DNA of 64,000 nt, from the NCBI RefSeq assembly GCF_000764305.2, contig NW_025947153.1, forward strand, positions 140,432 to 204,431. Reading direction: 5' to 3'. This document shows positions 51,540 through 61,032 of the stretch, piece after piece (position 1 is the first letter of the stretch; each line of letters begins with the position of its first letter). Source of the stretch: Hyalella azteca. Taxonomy: Eukaryota; Arthropoda; Malacostraca; Amphipoda; Hyalellidae. The translations under genes were made by a program, and so were the position numbers. The notes under the pieces were generated by a model. That model was not told the DNA's origin. It saw only the letters and a list, made by a program, of their open reading frames with translations, and did not search any database.

Positions 51540-51965
51540 ATAGAGATAAACGGACGATAAACATTCGCGATGAACAGACGAATGTATCAAATGTTTACAG
51601 AGATAATTAGACGATCAACAGACTAATGTATCAAATGTTTACAGAGATATACGGACGATAAACATTCGAGATAAACAGACGAATGTATCAAATGTTTACA
51701 GAGATATACGGACGATAAACATTCGAGATAAACAGACGAATGTATCAAATGTTTACAGAGATTATTAGATGATCAACAGACTAATGTATCAAATGTTTAC
51801 AGAGATAAACAGACGATAAACATTTGCGATAAACAGAGGAAGATAACAGGACTCTGGATCCTCTGTATCAGAGGATACAGAGATAAACAGACGAATGTAT
51901 CAAATATTTACAGAGATAAACCGACTAATATATCAACGTTTACAGAGATAAATAGACAAATAAAT
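51540..51965. repeat. ~58-bp tandem repeat, copy 2 (about 7-8 units)
   Basis: gataaacagacgaatgtatc, aaatgtttacagagata units; expanded compared with 38940-39200. Confidence 0.92.
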
Positions 51966-52092
51966 AAAATTATTTCAGTGATAAGCAATCATGATAAATT
52001 GGCGAATATATTAAAGTGCTTCTCACACGAAAAAATGTCAGAAATAGAGCTTCTCAATCTATAAAAGGTTGGGAAAATAGCTGTTCACTTAC

Positions 52093-52671
52093 TTTCGAGA
52101 TGTTAGAAGAAGAGCTTTTGGATGGCGACTTGCGTCTCCGACGAGGCTCCGTTTGAGCAGTACGGGATTCAGAGCCGCTGCCACAGTCGCCAAAATTATG
52201 AGTGCTGGCAAAATGACCAGGATTTTGAGCGCACGATGAGTTTGATCTCTCCGACTCATTGCTTTGGACGCTGCTGCAGCTGTCTTCATCTTGTGGACCA
52301 TAGCAATGATCAGGTCCCGAGGAATCGCTTTCCTCGTCCGACTTTTCAGAAGACGCTCGGTCACTCAGACTCNGGCACTTCTTCACTGCCGTCACTGTCT
52401 GGATGTGGTGGCATGTCACCATGAGGTGACAAGCCCTCTTCACTGTCACTGTTTCCAGCATCACCATCACTATCACTGGTATTTGGCATCCCAATGGTAG
52501 TTTGCATACCAGTTTCTTGGTTCAAGAGACGTCGATGTATAGCTTCGTTGAGGGCAATAATGCAGTCAGTCTGCCGCTCGACTTGCTTGTACAGTAAACT
52601 GACCACACGTGACCGTACGTCGCTGTCCAGGTTCTCGGCGTGGTGGCTGTAGAGCATACAAGCTACGATTA
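52093..52671 (-). CDS. HERC1: HERC1 SPRY exon, copy 2, SPRY core missing at an N
   Basis: Both ends match the intact exon at 39291-41227, but at N 52373 the sequence jumps from the equivalent of 40930 to 39570. The equivalent of 39571-40929 (1,359 bp, including all of SPRY) is absent. This is an assembly gap written as one N, not evidence of a SPRY-less protein. Confidence 0.9.
52373..52373. other. Single-N join hiding a 1.36-kb gap
   Basis: See the SPRY exon comparison. Confidence 0.95.
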
Positions 52672-52807
52672 CTGCATGTTCCAATAGATATATTAATTAG
52701 GACAACAAATGCGGCTTATTACACGTGCTTTCAAAATACCTATGTATTAATACGGACGAACAAACGTGGATTATTATATATGGTTACAATAAATATATTA
52801 ATGAAGA

Positions 52808-53030
52808 CACATTGTTAGAAAAATCACCGTTAAACGGTCTATTTCACCGGCGTTCTAGTGGTCGGCCGGCACGTGAAAAGAAACACCGTATGACCGTTTT
52901 TATTCAAATTTAACACTAGAAACCTGAACAACATCTGCAAAAAACAGCGAAACGGTTTATTTTCACGTGGCGGCCGGCCACTAGAACACCGGTGAGACCG
53001 TTTTTTTTCTACCGTTTTTTCTAACAGTGT
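52808..53030. mobile_element. Foldback MITE family R3, best-preserved copy
   Basis: Left arm cacattgttagaaaaatcac..., right arm ...ccgttttttctaacagtgt. The arms are complementary for about 70 bp with gaps (left gttctagtggtcggccggca, right gcggccggccactagaacac). Centre tttaacactagaaacct. No ORF. It lies in copy 2 of the intron; copy 1 (41.3-41.4 kb) lacks it. Confidence 0.9.
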
Positions 53031-53590
53031 CCAAACCCTTATTATTACATGTGGTTTTGCGGTAAAGCTTTTAATTTCCAAATGCTCAAGATAATTTTCA
53101 ACACTTCCATCTCTTTAGTAACAGAGTTACCGAATGGGACATTTTCCGGCAAAGTTGACAATTTTCACTTTCTTCAATTGTTTTCGCCGGCAAAAATTTG
53201 TGATGGCCTCAAATCTAATGCATTTTTCAAAAAATAAATAATAATAAATAATAATAATAATAAATCAGAAATGATAAAAAAATCAGAAAAACTTTCAATA
53301 ATGGCCAGTTTTGGCCCTGAGACAAAAACTAAAGTGTAGTTCTCAGTATAAAAAATTCGAAAAAAAATAAATTATGGCCAATTTTGGCCCAGAGACCAAA
53401 ACTATATAGTAGTTCTCACCCCACAAGGATGGTGATGATCTGGAAGAGGACATGTGAGGCGAAGGGCAGCAGGTGGAGGGGGGATGGGGGAGGCTGGTGG
53501 GAGGAGGCCGTACGGGAGGCACCGCACAGTTCGAACGCGTCGCCCCCACCAGCAGCGTAGCTTGCTGCACCGTCAGTAGTGGTTATTGGG
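53031..53590 (-). other. Intron; homolog of 41.42-41.72 kb plus a GC-rich ~200-bp piece
   Basis: 53400-53580 contains a GC-rich stretch, minus ORF with PPVRPPPTSLPHPPSTCCPS; its left side ends in ...ctcacccca, which could be a donor. Possible extra exon but no supporting similarity. Confidence 0.4.
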
Positions 53591-53850
53591 GGGTTATTGA
53601 TGCTGATAAATAGTGATACTTGTAGTGTTATTAATAGTAGTGTAATAGTGATTATTGTGGATTATTGATAGTATTAGAATAGTGATTAGTTATAATGATT
53701 ATTGTAGTGTTATTGATAGTTCTAAAATAGTGATTGTTGTAGTGTTATTAATAGCATTGTAATAGCGATTATACTAGTGTAATCTATAGCATTGTAATAG
53801 TGATAGTTGTAGTGTAAGCAATAGCATTGTATAATAGTGATAATTGTAGT
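53590..53850. repeat. ~36-bp tandem repeat (tagtgttattgatagtattgtaatagtgattat)
   Basis: About seven units; copy 1 (41705-41850) has three or four. Confidence 0.9.
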
Positions 53851-54157
53851 GATATGGAACATATACTGTAACCTTATTCAGTACAACTGCATAGTTTTGT
53901 GTTTGTATGCCAGTCATGGACAATAGAAAACGATTTAACTTTCATACTATATTATTTCATCATAAAACGTTCTCTTCTTCTTTCTTTGGTCATAAATCAT
54001 GATGATCAATATTGTATTATTCATCAGATTAATAATAACATCGTTAACAAACACGTCTTCCAGCTGGCCAAAACCTTGCCAGACGTTAGACCCATAAACC
54101 AAGACCATTTTTTTGGTTTATGTGTTAGACCCATAAACCAAAACCTTGACAAGTTAC

Positions 54158-54379
54158 CTTCGCACGCAGCAGAAGAGGCATCTAGCAGGTCTGCAACAGA
54201 GGGCAGGTGGTCTCCTGGGGCTGCAAGTCTCGCCATGGTCTCGAGCAGACCACTGCCAGGGGCTGCAAGTCTCGCTAAGACCTCGAGCAGACCACTCGAG
54301 ACCACCAGACTTAGGTCTGGCCACTCGAAGCGCACGCTCAGTGCGAACACAGTCAACAGAGACAGCCGCTCGCCAAGCT
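54158..54379 (-). CDS. HERC1: HERC1 exon: LTVFALSVRFEWPDLSLVVS, copy 2 (intact)
   Basis: 74 codons ending LLETMARLAAPGDHLPSVAD, LLDASSAACE. Two 42-bp repeat units in frame, against three plus a 4-bp insertion in copy 1. Donor GTAACT, acceptor AG at 54380-54381; G|AG in, G|TA out. Confidence 0.92.
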
Positions 54380-54893
54380 CTGAAAAACAATACATTTTAT
54401 TATTAGTCCCAGCATTACAATTTTACTAAATAAATAGGAATAGATTCCTCAGCATTTTAATGAATAAATTGTAACCGTACCGTTGAAATTCCATTTATAA
54501 AAAATACTTCCCAAGTTATGTAAAATAATAAATTTTATTATTAGTACGGCATTAAAATTTTAATAAATAAATTGTAATAGGTTCCTTAGCATTTTAATGA
54601 ATAAATTGTAACCGTATCGTTCACATTTCACTTATAAACAATACTTCTGTCAAGCACATATTATTAAACATACAGACAAAATTTATGCTAGTTGCAATAA
54701 TGCTAATGTTAATTAATGCGTTCAATTATCACAATTTATTATTTCGAATAGTAGGTGAAATCAATTATTGAAATACGAGCTACCAGCAAGAATGACGTAC
54801 CTTTTCATGTTGTTGCAGCAGCAGTCATTATCAATTATTTTAAATAGGCAGTATCAAGTATATAAATATGAGCTACCATAAAGAACGACGTAC
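54380..54893 (-). other. Intron, homolog of 42.27-42.89 kb
   Basis: AT-rich with two copies of a taataaattttattattagt / aatgaataaattgtaaccgta block. It lacks one of the junction-derived copies seen in copy 1. Confidence 0.6.
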
Positions 54894-55052
54894 CTTTTTG
54901 ATGTTGCTGCAGCAGCAGGGACCTGACGAGGTGCTGGTAGATGTCGTGCACACAGCGTCTGATGGCGCGCTGTGTCACGACGCTGCTGCACTCCACCCCC
55001 TCCAGGTAGTGGCTCACGGCCCACGACCACCACCCGGTACCACCATCACCTC
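54894..55052 (-). CDS. HERC1: HERC1 exon: WAVSHYLEGVECSSVVTQRA, copy 2
   Basis: 159 nt like 42890-43048 with minor changes in the Gly run. Donor GTACGT. It does not phase-match the exon at 55409 (phase 0 out against phase 1 in), so at least one exon is missing around N 55201. Confidence 0.9.
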
Positions 55053-55200
55053 CTGCGAAGGTGTAAAATTATTATTATTATAATATTGTTATTATTATCA
55101 TTTTTTATTATTATTATTATTATTAGTAGTAGTTTTATTATACTATTAAAAATGTGCAAAATTATAAAAACAATTTTATGGACAGACCTACATTAACTAG

Positions 55201-55201
55201 N
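55201..55201. other. Single-N assembly join
   Basis: Lies in the intron where an exon is expected from the phase mismatch between 55409 and 55052. Confidence 0.95.
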
Positions 55202-55408
55202 AATCTCAATGGCCGTATTTCCGACCATTAATGTTCGTAATTGTAATTATGTCCTCTAGTGTTTGGGTTACATAAGAAAAAGAAGTTTTTAGCAACTAAC
55301 TCCTTCAAGTAGATAATACATGAACTGAGACCATAAAATACATTTGTATTTTGAACATCAAATAGAAAATACAATGAAAGTAAGATATTGCAAAGAGAAA
55401 GCACTCAC

Positions 55409-55876
55409 AGATGGCAGGAGTCCCCCACAGAACAATTCTGAAGCTCTTGTTTGTGCCGTAGAGCGTCCCTCATCAGTCACATGTTCACGTGGATCAGCTT
55501 CATCAGAATTCGAGTCGTTTTCTGTTTTCAGTAAATTACGAGTTTCAGAAGATTTGCTTCCAGGAGGAATTAGAAATAAAGTTTCAGCAGACAATGAAGT
55601 AACTTCAGTCGTTGTATTGTTTTCGAATAAGGCAGCTGTTGTGTTGGTGTTTTGGCTTGAAGAACTGAAAGATACGCTCGAGTTTTCACCAGTACGTTTA
55701 ATTTCGATGTCAGAATGGCTGGAAGTTTCATTGAAAGATGCATTATTGGGATGACTGGGTTCTTTGAAATAATTTGTAGCAGATCTACTGTCATCGTCGG
55801 TGAGAATGAAGGACTGAGAAGACTTGCCATCAGACGTGAGCAGCGCCAGCATCAACTGCATCGCTTCCAGTCGTGA
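55409..55876 (-). CDS. HERC1: HERC1 exon: SRLEAMQLMLALLTSDGKSS then Ser/Asn-rich region
   Basis: 156 codons. The start equals human LRLEALHQILVLLSG; then a polar region (SGENSSVSFSSSSQNTNTT) and DEADPREHVTDEGRSTAQTR, ending GGLLPS at donor GTGAGT. Acceptor AG at 55877-55878, phase 0. A truncated copy is at 43696. Confidence 0.9.
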
Positions 55877-56232
55877 CTGTAGTTGCCAAACACAGTCAAA
55901 CGAGAGGATATAATAGAACTGGATTATAAGTGCATCGAAGTAATGACTTTAATTGATATACTTCATACTTCATAGGGTTAGGAGAAAGAATGACTAGTTA
56001 ATAAAATTATAGGCAAGCTTCAAGGGCAGAATTCTTCATGATTATGTTCTTTACCATGCTACTAAATCCCACCTTTCAGTTATCGTTTGCTCGGTGCTGG
56101 AATGAAAAATTCAACCTCACCTAAATTTATCAGGTAGGGTTTAAGGAACGTTTAATTCATCAGGTAGGGTTTAAGGAACGTTTATTTTTCATACAAGAAT
56201 TTAACCGAAATAAAACATTTATCACAACTCAC

Positions 56233-56493
56233 CATTGCTTTGGAATGTTGCAGTGCAAGGGCGTTCACAATAGCCATCAATGATGCAGATCCAGGGACTA
56301 CGTATTCCTGATCAGGGTCTGCTGCAGCAGTGGCCGAGACCTCGCGGTTGCCAGGTTTTAGGAGGTCTGATTCCGACGAAGGAAAGATGTTCTCAACGAT
56401 GAAGTTGACGATAAGGGAACAGCGAGACGTGACGGCCGACATTACTTCACTCAGTGGGCTGGTCAGACGAGAACGCAAGAAGCGAAATAAGTT
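56233..56493 (-). CDS. HERC1: HERC1 exon: SLIVNFIVENIFPSS...VVPGSASLMAIVNALALQH
   Basis: 87 codons: RFLRSRLTSPLSEVMSAVTS, RCSLIVNFIVENIFPSSESD and PGSASLMAIVNALALQHSKA. Corresponds to human TLIENVVSFVSGD...PQASIIAMEQQQLRAELRLEA. Donor GTGAGT. Acceptor at 56494-56495 (AG after cacaa) is modest. Confidence 0.88.
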
Positions 56494-56876
56494 CTTGTGG
56501 CAAAATTATTGCTTTCACATAGTGGAGGACACAGTATAGTACATATTTATATAGTATATATTACATTATAATATATAGTAATGTGTAATATAATTTAATT
56601 TAATAAAGTAGGAGACTTGTTATATGTTTTACATTATTTCCCACAAGTAGGGGAATTTCAATATAGTTTTAATCTACATCGGCAGGCCTACTTCAGGTTC
56701 TAAATCAACATGACTGAGAAAACATATATACGTGTATTCAGAAGCAGCTATATAAATTAAAAAATTTGAGGAAAAGTTCTTTCTAGAAAAATACGCGAAT
56801 AAATTTATATATATGCGGTAGAAGGTTGAGAGCTGCAATAAAGTAGTTCCCCCTTGAGTAGCGCCACAGGCCTGAC
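56494..56876 (-). other. Intron, AT-rich
   Basis: tatagtatatattacattat-type low complexity; no array or ORF beyond the exon read-through. Confidence 0.5.
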
Positions 56877-56971
56877 GAAGGCGATCAGGAGCAGGCAGCG
56901 TCCTGTGATCTGGCGACACGCAGCCACGAGGTTCACGCCTTCCTCGCCAGCGTCTGTAGCCTCACTTGACT
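56877..56971 (-). CDS. HERC1: HERC1 exon: GVNLVAACRQITGRCLLLIAF
   Basis: Encodes SSEATDAGEEGVNLVAACRQ and ITGRCLLLIAF, equivalent to human VYTAACNSVIHRCALLILGV. Acceptor AG at 56972-56973 with A|AG. The donor GTCAGG (end 56877) gives phase 0; the frame stays open to 56805, so the 3' border is not certain. Confidence 0.75.
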
Positions 56972-57065
56972 CTGAAAATGAACCTATAATTATTAAATAA
57001 TCTCAGCAAATATTGAAAATTATTTTACAACAATATTTGTCATAAACCACCAGCAAACACGTACA

Positions 57066-57200
57066 AAAATATAACTCAGTACTCACTGCAGTGAGTGACA
57101 GAGAGCATATTTTCTCGTCGACGAAAACGTGAAGTCACGGACGGACGGACATAACGAGCACAATAGCGCCTTTTTCCATAAATGAGAAAATGACCTAAAC
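57066..57200. repeat. Dispersed repeat R2 copy
   Basis: tataactcagtactcactgc start, gtcacggacggacggacata, tttttccataaatgagaaaa end. Confidence 0.75.
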
Positions 57201-57780
57201 TATTAACTAAAAACTAAACTATTTTCTAACTCGAAAATATAGTATATTTCTCTGTACAATATTGAATCACAATGATAGTTTCAGCAAAAACAAACGATAG
57301 TTAAGAGAGCCACGTTACAATACTCTTCTGCAATTGTTACATGCAATAAAGTCGTCCAAATTTGGACTGCTCACGTTAAAAGAATCCTATAGAGAATATA
57401 TTTTAACAAGCTCAATTAGGAACTGATACAATGCACATTTTATGACATCATGTCGGACTGTAGATTTTGAATATTTTCTTTGGACACACCAGATGAACAT
57501 ATTTTAATCACAGCTAAATCTTAGTGTAATTCATCTGCCTATATGATAAAAAGCTCACGCGGAACCCAGCAACAAACGTTATTAAAGTCAACGATTAACC
57601 ATTTAGATCGAATAAAAAACCTACTGATGCTCAGGGAATACAGTAATAAAAATTTGATTTGTTCTACTGTATTTTTACTGTATCGATTTTGGCCGCTGAT
57701 TTGAAATAAAAAAAAATCCTAGAGCATTCTGTGTAAACCTGGGGCACCACTATAAAACTTGCTTAAATACACATAATGAC
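57201..57780 (-). other. Intron, nothing recognised
   Basis: About 580 bp without array or coding signal. Confidence 0.5.
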
Positions 57781-57784
57781 CCAA

Positions 57785-57862
57785 GTGAATGTAGCGGCCA
57801 ACTTCTCGTCTGAGACAGGTTGGCTTGAAAAGTCGTCTGTGATTGGCAGACCGAGTTAAGAA
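57785..57862 (-). repeat. Dispersed repeat R1 copy, reverse orientation
   Basis: ttggcttgaaaagtcgtctg then tgattggcag, the reverse complement of the R1 core. Confidence 0.65.
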
Positions 57863-57879
57863 CACACAAATATTTTAAT

Positions 57880-58250
57880 TAGTTCTTTTAAATATTTTAA
57901 CGAGTCAAGAACTGATCAAAGCGTGAGGGTTTAATGAGTTAAGAACTCATTAAAGCGTGAGGGTTTAATGAGTTAAGAACTCATTAAAGCACAAGGGTTT
58001 AATGAGTTAAGAACTCATTAAAGCACAAGGGTTTAATGAGTCCAGAACTCATCAAAGCATGAGGGTTTAATGAGTCAAGAACTCATCAAAGCGTGAGGGT
58101 TTAATGAGTTAAGAATGAGTTAAGCTAATGAGTTAAGAAAGCGTGAGGGTTTAATGAGTTAAGAACTCATTAAAGCGTGAGGGTTCAATGAGTTAAGAAC
58201 TCATTAAAGCGTGAGGGTTTAATGAGTTAAGAAGTAATTAAAGCCCTTGT
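57880..58250. repeat. ~33-bp tandem array, each unit a perfect hairpin
   Basis: About ten units of gcgtgagggtttaatgagtt, aagaactcattaaa. TTTAATGAGTT and AACTCATTAAA are exact inverted arms with a 3-nt loop. The array ends at the donor side of the exon at 58262. Confidence 0.93.
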
Positions 58251-58261
58251 TTTTCGCTCAC

Positions 58262-58353
58262 TTTGGAACTGTCGAGCCATGATTGAGAGAAGCTGGCACT
58301 TGACGCGCTGCACGGCGCGGAACACCTCCAGCATGCAAGCTGAGTAATGGCAT
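58262..58353 (-). CDS. HERC1: HERC1 exon: CHYSACMLEVFRAVQRVKCQ
   Basis: Encodes CHYSACMLEVFRAVQRVKCQ and LLSIMARQFQ, equivalent to human LSEVYRCVYKVRSRLLACKNL. Donor GTGAGC, acceptor AG at 58354-58355; GG|A in, A|AG out. Confidence 0.92.
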
Positions 58354-58773
58354 CTGAAATTACACAATAAATATTCACAGTTAATTAAATTTCTTTAAAT
58401 TATTGTCAAGGCACATGGTTTAACAATAAAGCCACATATGGTTACAGTTAACAAACAGTTTTGACTCACGTCACTCCGAGCAGTTTGAGACGTGGAAAAA
58501 GCAATAAGCCTATCAATAATAAATGAGATGTTCAATAACCAATGAGATTTTCATAGTGTATACCTCCTTAACGCTAATGCCATCAATTTTCTCAATAACC
58601 TCCAATTCAAACTTCATTATTTTTTTCTAAAAACTAATGCTATTTATTAACAATGCCTTCACAAATTCCGAGTATTTATTATTATCTGGACAAAATGTAT
58701 TTACACTAGTCCCCGCTTGGGATGATCCAGTTTCCTTACAGGTTTTGAAGATGGTTAATAATGTACGGTACTT
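58354..58773 (-). other. Intron, nothing recognised
   Basis: AT-rich up to the MITE. Confidence 0.5.
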
Positions 58774-58781
58774 CCTATCCC

Positions 58782-59078
58782 CAGTGGTGGGCACAGTCCG
58801 CTAATCCGCTAACCGCTAATTAGCGAAGATTATGTTTTATTTAGCGACGTGCCACACTGATGGCTGACTACGTCAACATATGTACGTCAACCAGTCACAT
58901 CAAGGACGTGATAGGTTACACGAGATGTGACTAGTTGACGTACATCTTGTCACCTTCGCTAATTAGCGGTTAGCGGATTAGCGAAACTTCCGCTTCGCTA
59001 ATTAGCGGTTAGCGGATTAGCGAAATTTCCGCTTCGCTAATTAGCGATTAGCGGATTAGCAGACTCTGCCCACCACTG
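58782..59078. mobile_element. hAT-type MITE with perfect 8-bp target duplication
   Basis: 297 bp. Terminal inverted repeats of about 46 bp beginning CAGTGGTGGGCA, with three mismatches. Flanked by cctatccc at 58774-58781 and 59079-59086. Internal tandem copies of ttcgctaattagcggttagc near the right end and a central foldback (acgtcaact/agttgacgt). No ORF. The TIR and 8-bp duplication are diagnostic of the hAT superfamily. Confidence 0.95.
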
Positions 59079-59165
59079 CCTATCCCGCAACCATGAATAT
59101 TAGTGGGTAACACGCAGATATGCAATAAATGATTGCAGAGATGCAATAAATGACTTTTGAATTAC

Positions 59166-59322
59166 CCCAAGATTGTTTGCGAGGCAGAAGTGTGGGCGAC
59201 GATGGCAGCCAGCAGGAGTGACATCATGTCTCGCAGGTGCGGGTCTCTGCTGTATCTCTTCAGAGCCTCGTCAGGAGCGTCCCATTCCTCCACCTCACGC
59301 ATCCATGACGCGAGTGCCGTCT
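59166..59322 (-). CDS. HERC1: HERC1 exon: TALASWMREVEEW...MMSLLLAAIVAHTSASQ
   Basis: Encodes TALASWMREVEEWDAPDEAL, KRYSRDPHLRDMMSLLLAAI and VAHTSASQTILG. Equivalent to human SLWISMQDYAVSKDW...LLDTVSRFVLAALLKHTNLLSQ. Donor GTAATT, acceptor AG at 59323-59324; G|AG in, GG|A out. Confidence 0.93.
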
Positions 59323-59660
59323 CTGACGTCATATTAATGCATGATATTAAAATGAATGATAAATATTATACCGAATGATAAGTAAATAACATGACAGCGG
59401 TCTCTGACATCATATTAACACATGATATTAAAATGAATGATAAGTATCATACTGAATGATAAGTAGATAACATGACAGCGGTCTCTGATATCATATTAAC
59501 ACATGATATTAAAATGAATGATAAGTATCATACTGAATGATAAGTAAATAACATGACAGCGGTCTCTGACATCATATTAAAATGAATGATGGGTATCATA
59601 CTGAGTGATAAGTAAATAACACTACTGCGTTCTCTGACATGATATTTATATATCTTAGAT
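59315..59660. repeat. ~80-bp tandem copies of exon start plus acceptor (4-5 units)
   Basis: gcggtctctgacatcatatt, aacacatgatattaaaatga, atgataagtaaataacatga. The gtctctgacgtcatatt part is the exon's first codon and acceptor region. Copies differ by point changes. Confidence 0.92.
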
Positions 59661-59872
59661 ATATTACGTGAATGAATGACATGTATCATACTTGATGATA
59701 AGAATGAATAGCTGAATAATTTAAATGCAAAACCAGTTTCTACTCGCTCTTGATGCTTCTCAAAGCCGTTGGTATAGTCAAAATTTCAGTATAATAAACT
59801 TGAATGAAAACTCTTAAGAAAAAAAATGTGAAAACAAGCTTAAATGAAATAAGTTTTGCGGTTGATAGAAAC

Positions 59873-60190
59873 CTGTATGATTGATGAGATGTATAGCGTG
59901 TTGCAAGACTTGGGACACAGTACAAGTGTCGTCCACAAGCGGCGTGTAAACAGGATCTGCTTTATTGTTGCAGGACTCGTAGGAGTTGCCTGCGTAGGAA
60001 CCAAAGACATAGGCGTCCCTGGGACTCTGGCCTCCAGCATGCGAGGACTGCGAGCAAGAGGCGGCATTCAAGAGGCTCTCAATGGGCGTGTTCAGGGAGT
60101 ATAGGATTCTGAAGGTCCTCAGCACATTTCGCATGCCGTCAGGATGTTCAATTGAGATCACAAACTGCTCCAGCCACGACACCAGCACCT
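59873..60190 (-). CDS. HERC1: HERC1 exon: VLVSWLEQFVISIEHPDGMR
   Basis: Encodes VLVSWLEQFVISIEHPDGMR, a Ser/Gly-rich middle, and VSQVLQHAIHLINHT. The last part corresponds to human IAVYVDLALGCSKEP. Acceptor AG at 60191-60192. Donor GTTTCT is weak but gives G|AG as required. Confidence 0.85.
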
Positions 60191-60534
60191 CTGCGTACAA
60201 ATTATTTATTAATTACTAAGGCAATAGGGGATTTAAACAAACAATAATGCCACAGTAATAATTGCTGTGTAATAATAATAATTGCCGTATTTAATATAAT
60301 ATAATTACACACAAATTACCGCGGCAATAAGGGATCTAAACATACAATAATGTTAGAGTATAAACATGTTGCTGTATCCAGGAACAAATATTTATGCATA
60401 GACTATAATTGCTATGGTTTGGAAACATAATAACATAATTTCCAAGCCCTTTACTGCTTCAAGTTTAAAACCAAAATAGAGCTCACGTTGCATAAAAAAA
60501 TTATTACATATCCATGAGTCTTTCAATCACATAC
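60191..60534 (-). other. Intron, AT-rich
   Basis: Short (gtaataataattgc) repetition; nothing else. Confidence 0.5.
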
Positions 60535-61032
60535 CTGTTTCGATATTTATACTGCGGATACCCCAGCCAAAAAGCTGGGGATGAAGGGACAATCCAGAGG
60601 GAAGACCTGGGGACAAACATGCAGGCGGCGCTGCTGGGGAGTTTGTTGCAAGGTTCACTAGAGGTGCCGTTTCGACCGCACAAGAGGAACAAACGTTACG
60701 TTGAGACCAGCTTGCGAAGTGTGCTAAGGGAGTCTCGCAGCACGGGAAAGAAGACGTTGAAGAACAGGATACATTGCGAGCCCGGGATGAATTTGCGTTT
60801 AATTTAAGACCTAAATCATGATCTGAAGCATCAGAATTGATGGTGGGAGTTCTAATACTGCAGTCACTACCACCACCACCACCGCCACCAGCCATCATCC
60901 AGTGGATACAGCGCCCTAGGACAAGGGCAACGCAGCGTTCGATGTCGAGTAGCCATAGCCATGATCTGCCCACCACGCCCGTACCTCCACCACCAACACT
61001 CTTCACGGTGTCAGGCGTGGGGGTGTCTTGTT
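60535..61032 (-). CDS. HERC1: HERC1 exon: RSWLWLLDIERCVALVLGRC
   Basis: 166 codons. Begins QDTPTPDTVKSV, a Gly run, then GRSWLWLLDIERCVALVLGR, matching human AQSWVWLVDLERTIALLIGRC. A second Gly run (GGT microsatellite) and a Cys/Ser-rich tail follow, ending RSINIET at donor GTATGT. A 7-bp-arm hairpin (ccccagc/gctgggg) lies at about 60560-60580 within the exon. Acceptor AG at 61033-61034. Confidence 0.93.

Noticed and set aside
26085..56350. A genuine recent HERC1 partial tandem duplication
   Set aside because: Single-N joins, adapters, exact-length overlaps and each exon set being incomplete favour haplotype/contig concatenation; not formally excluded.
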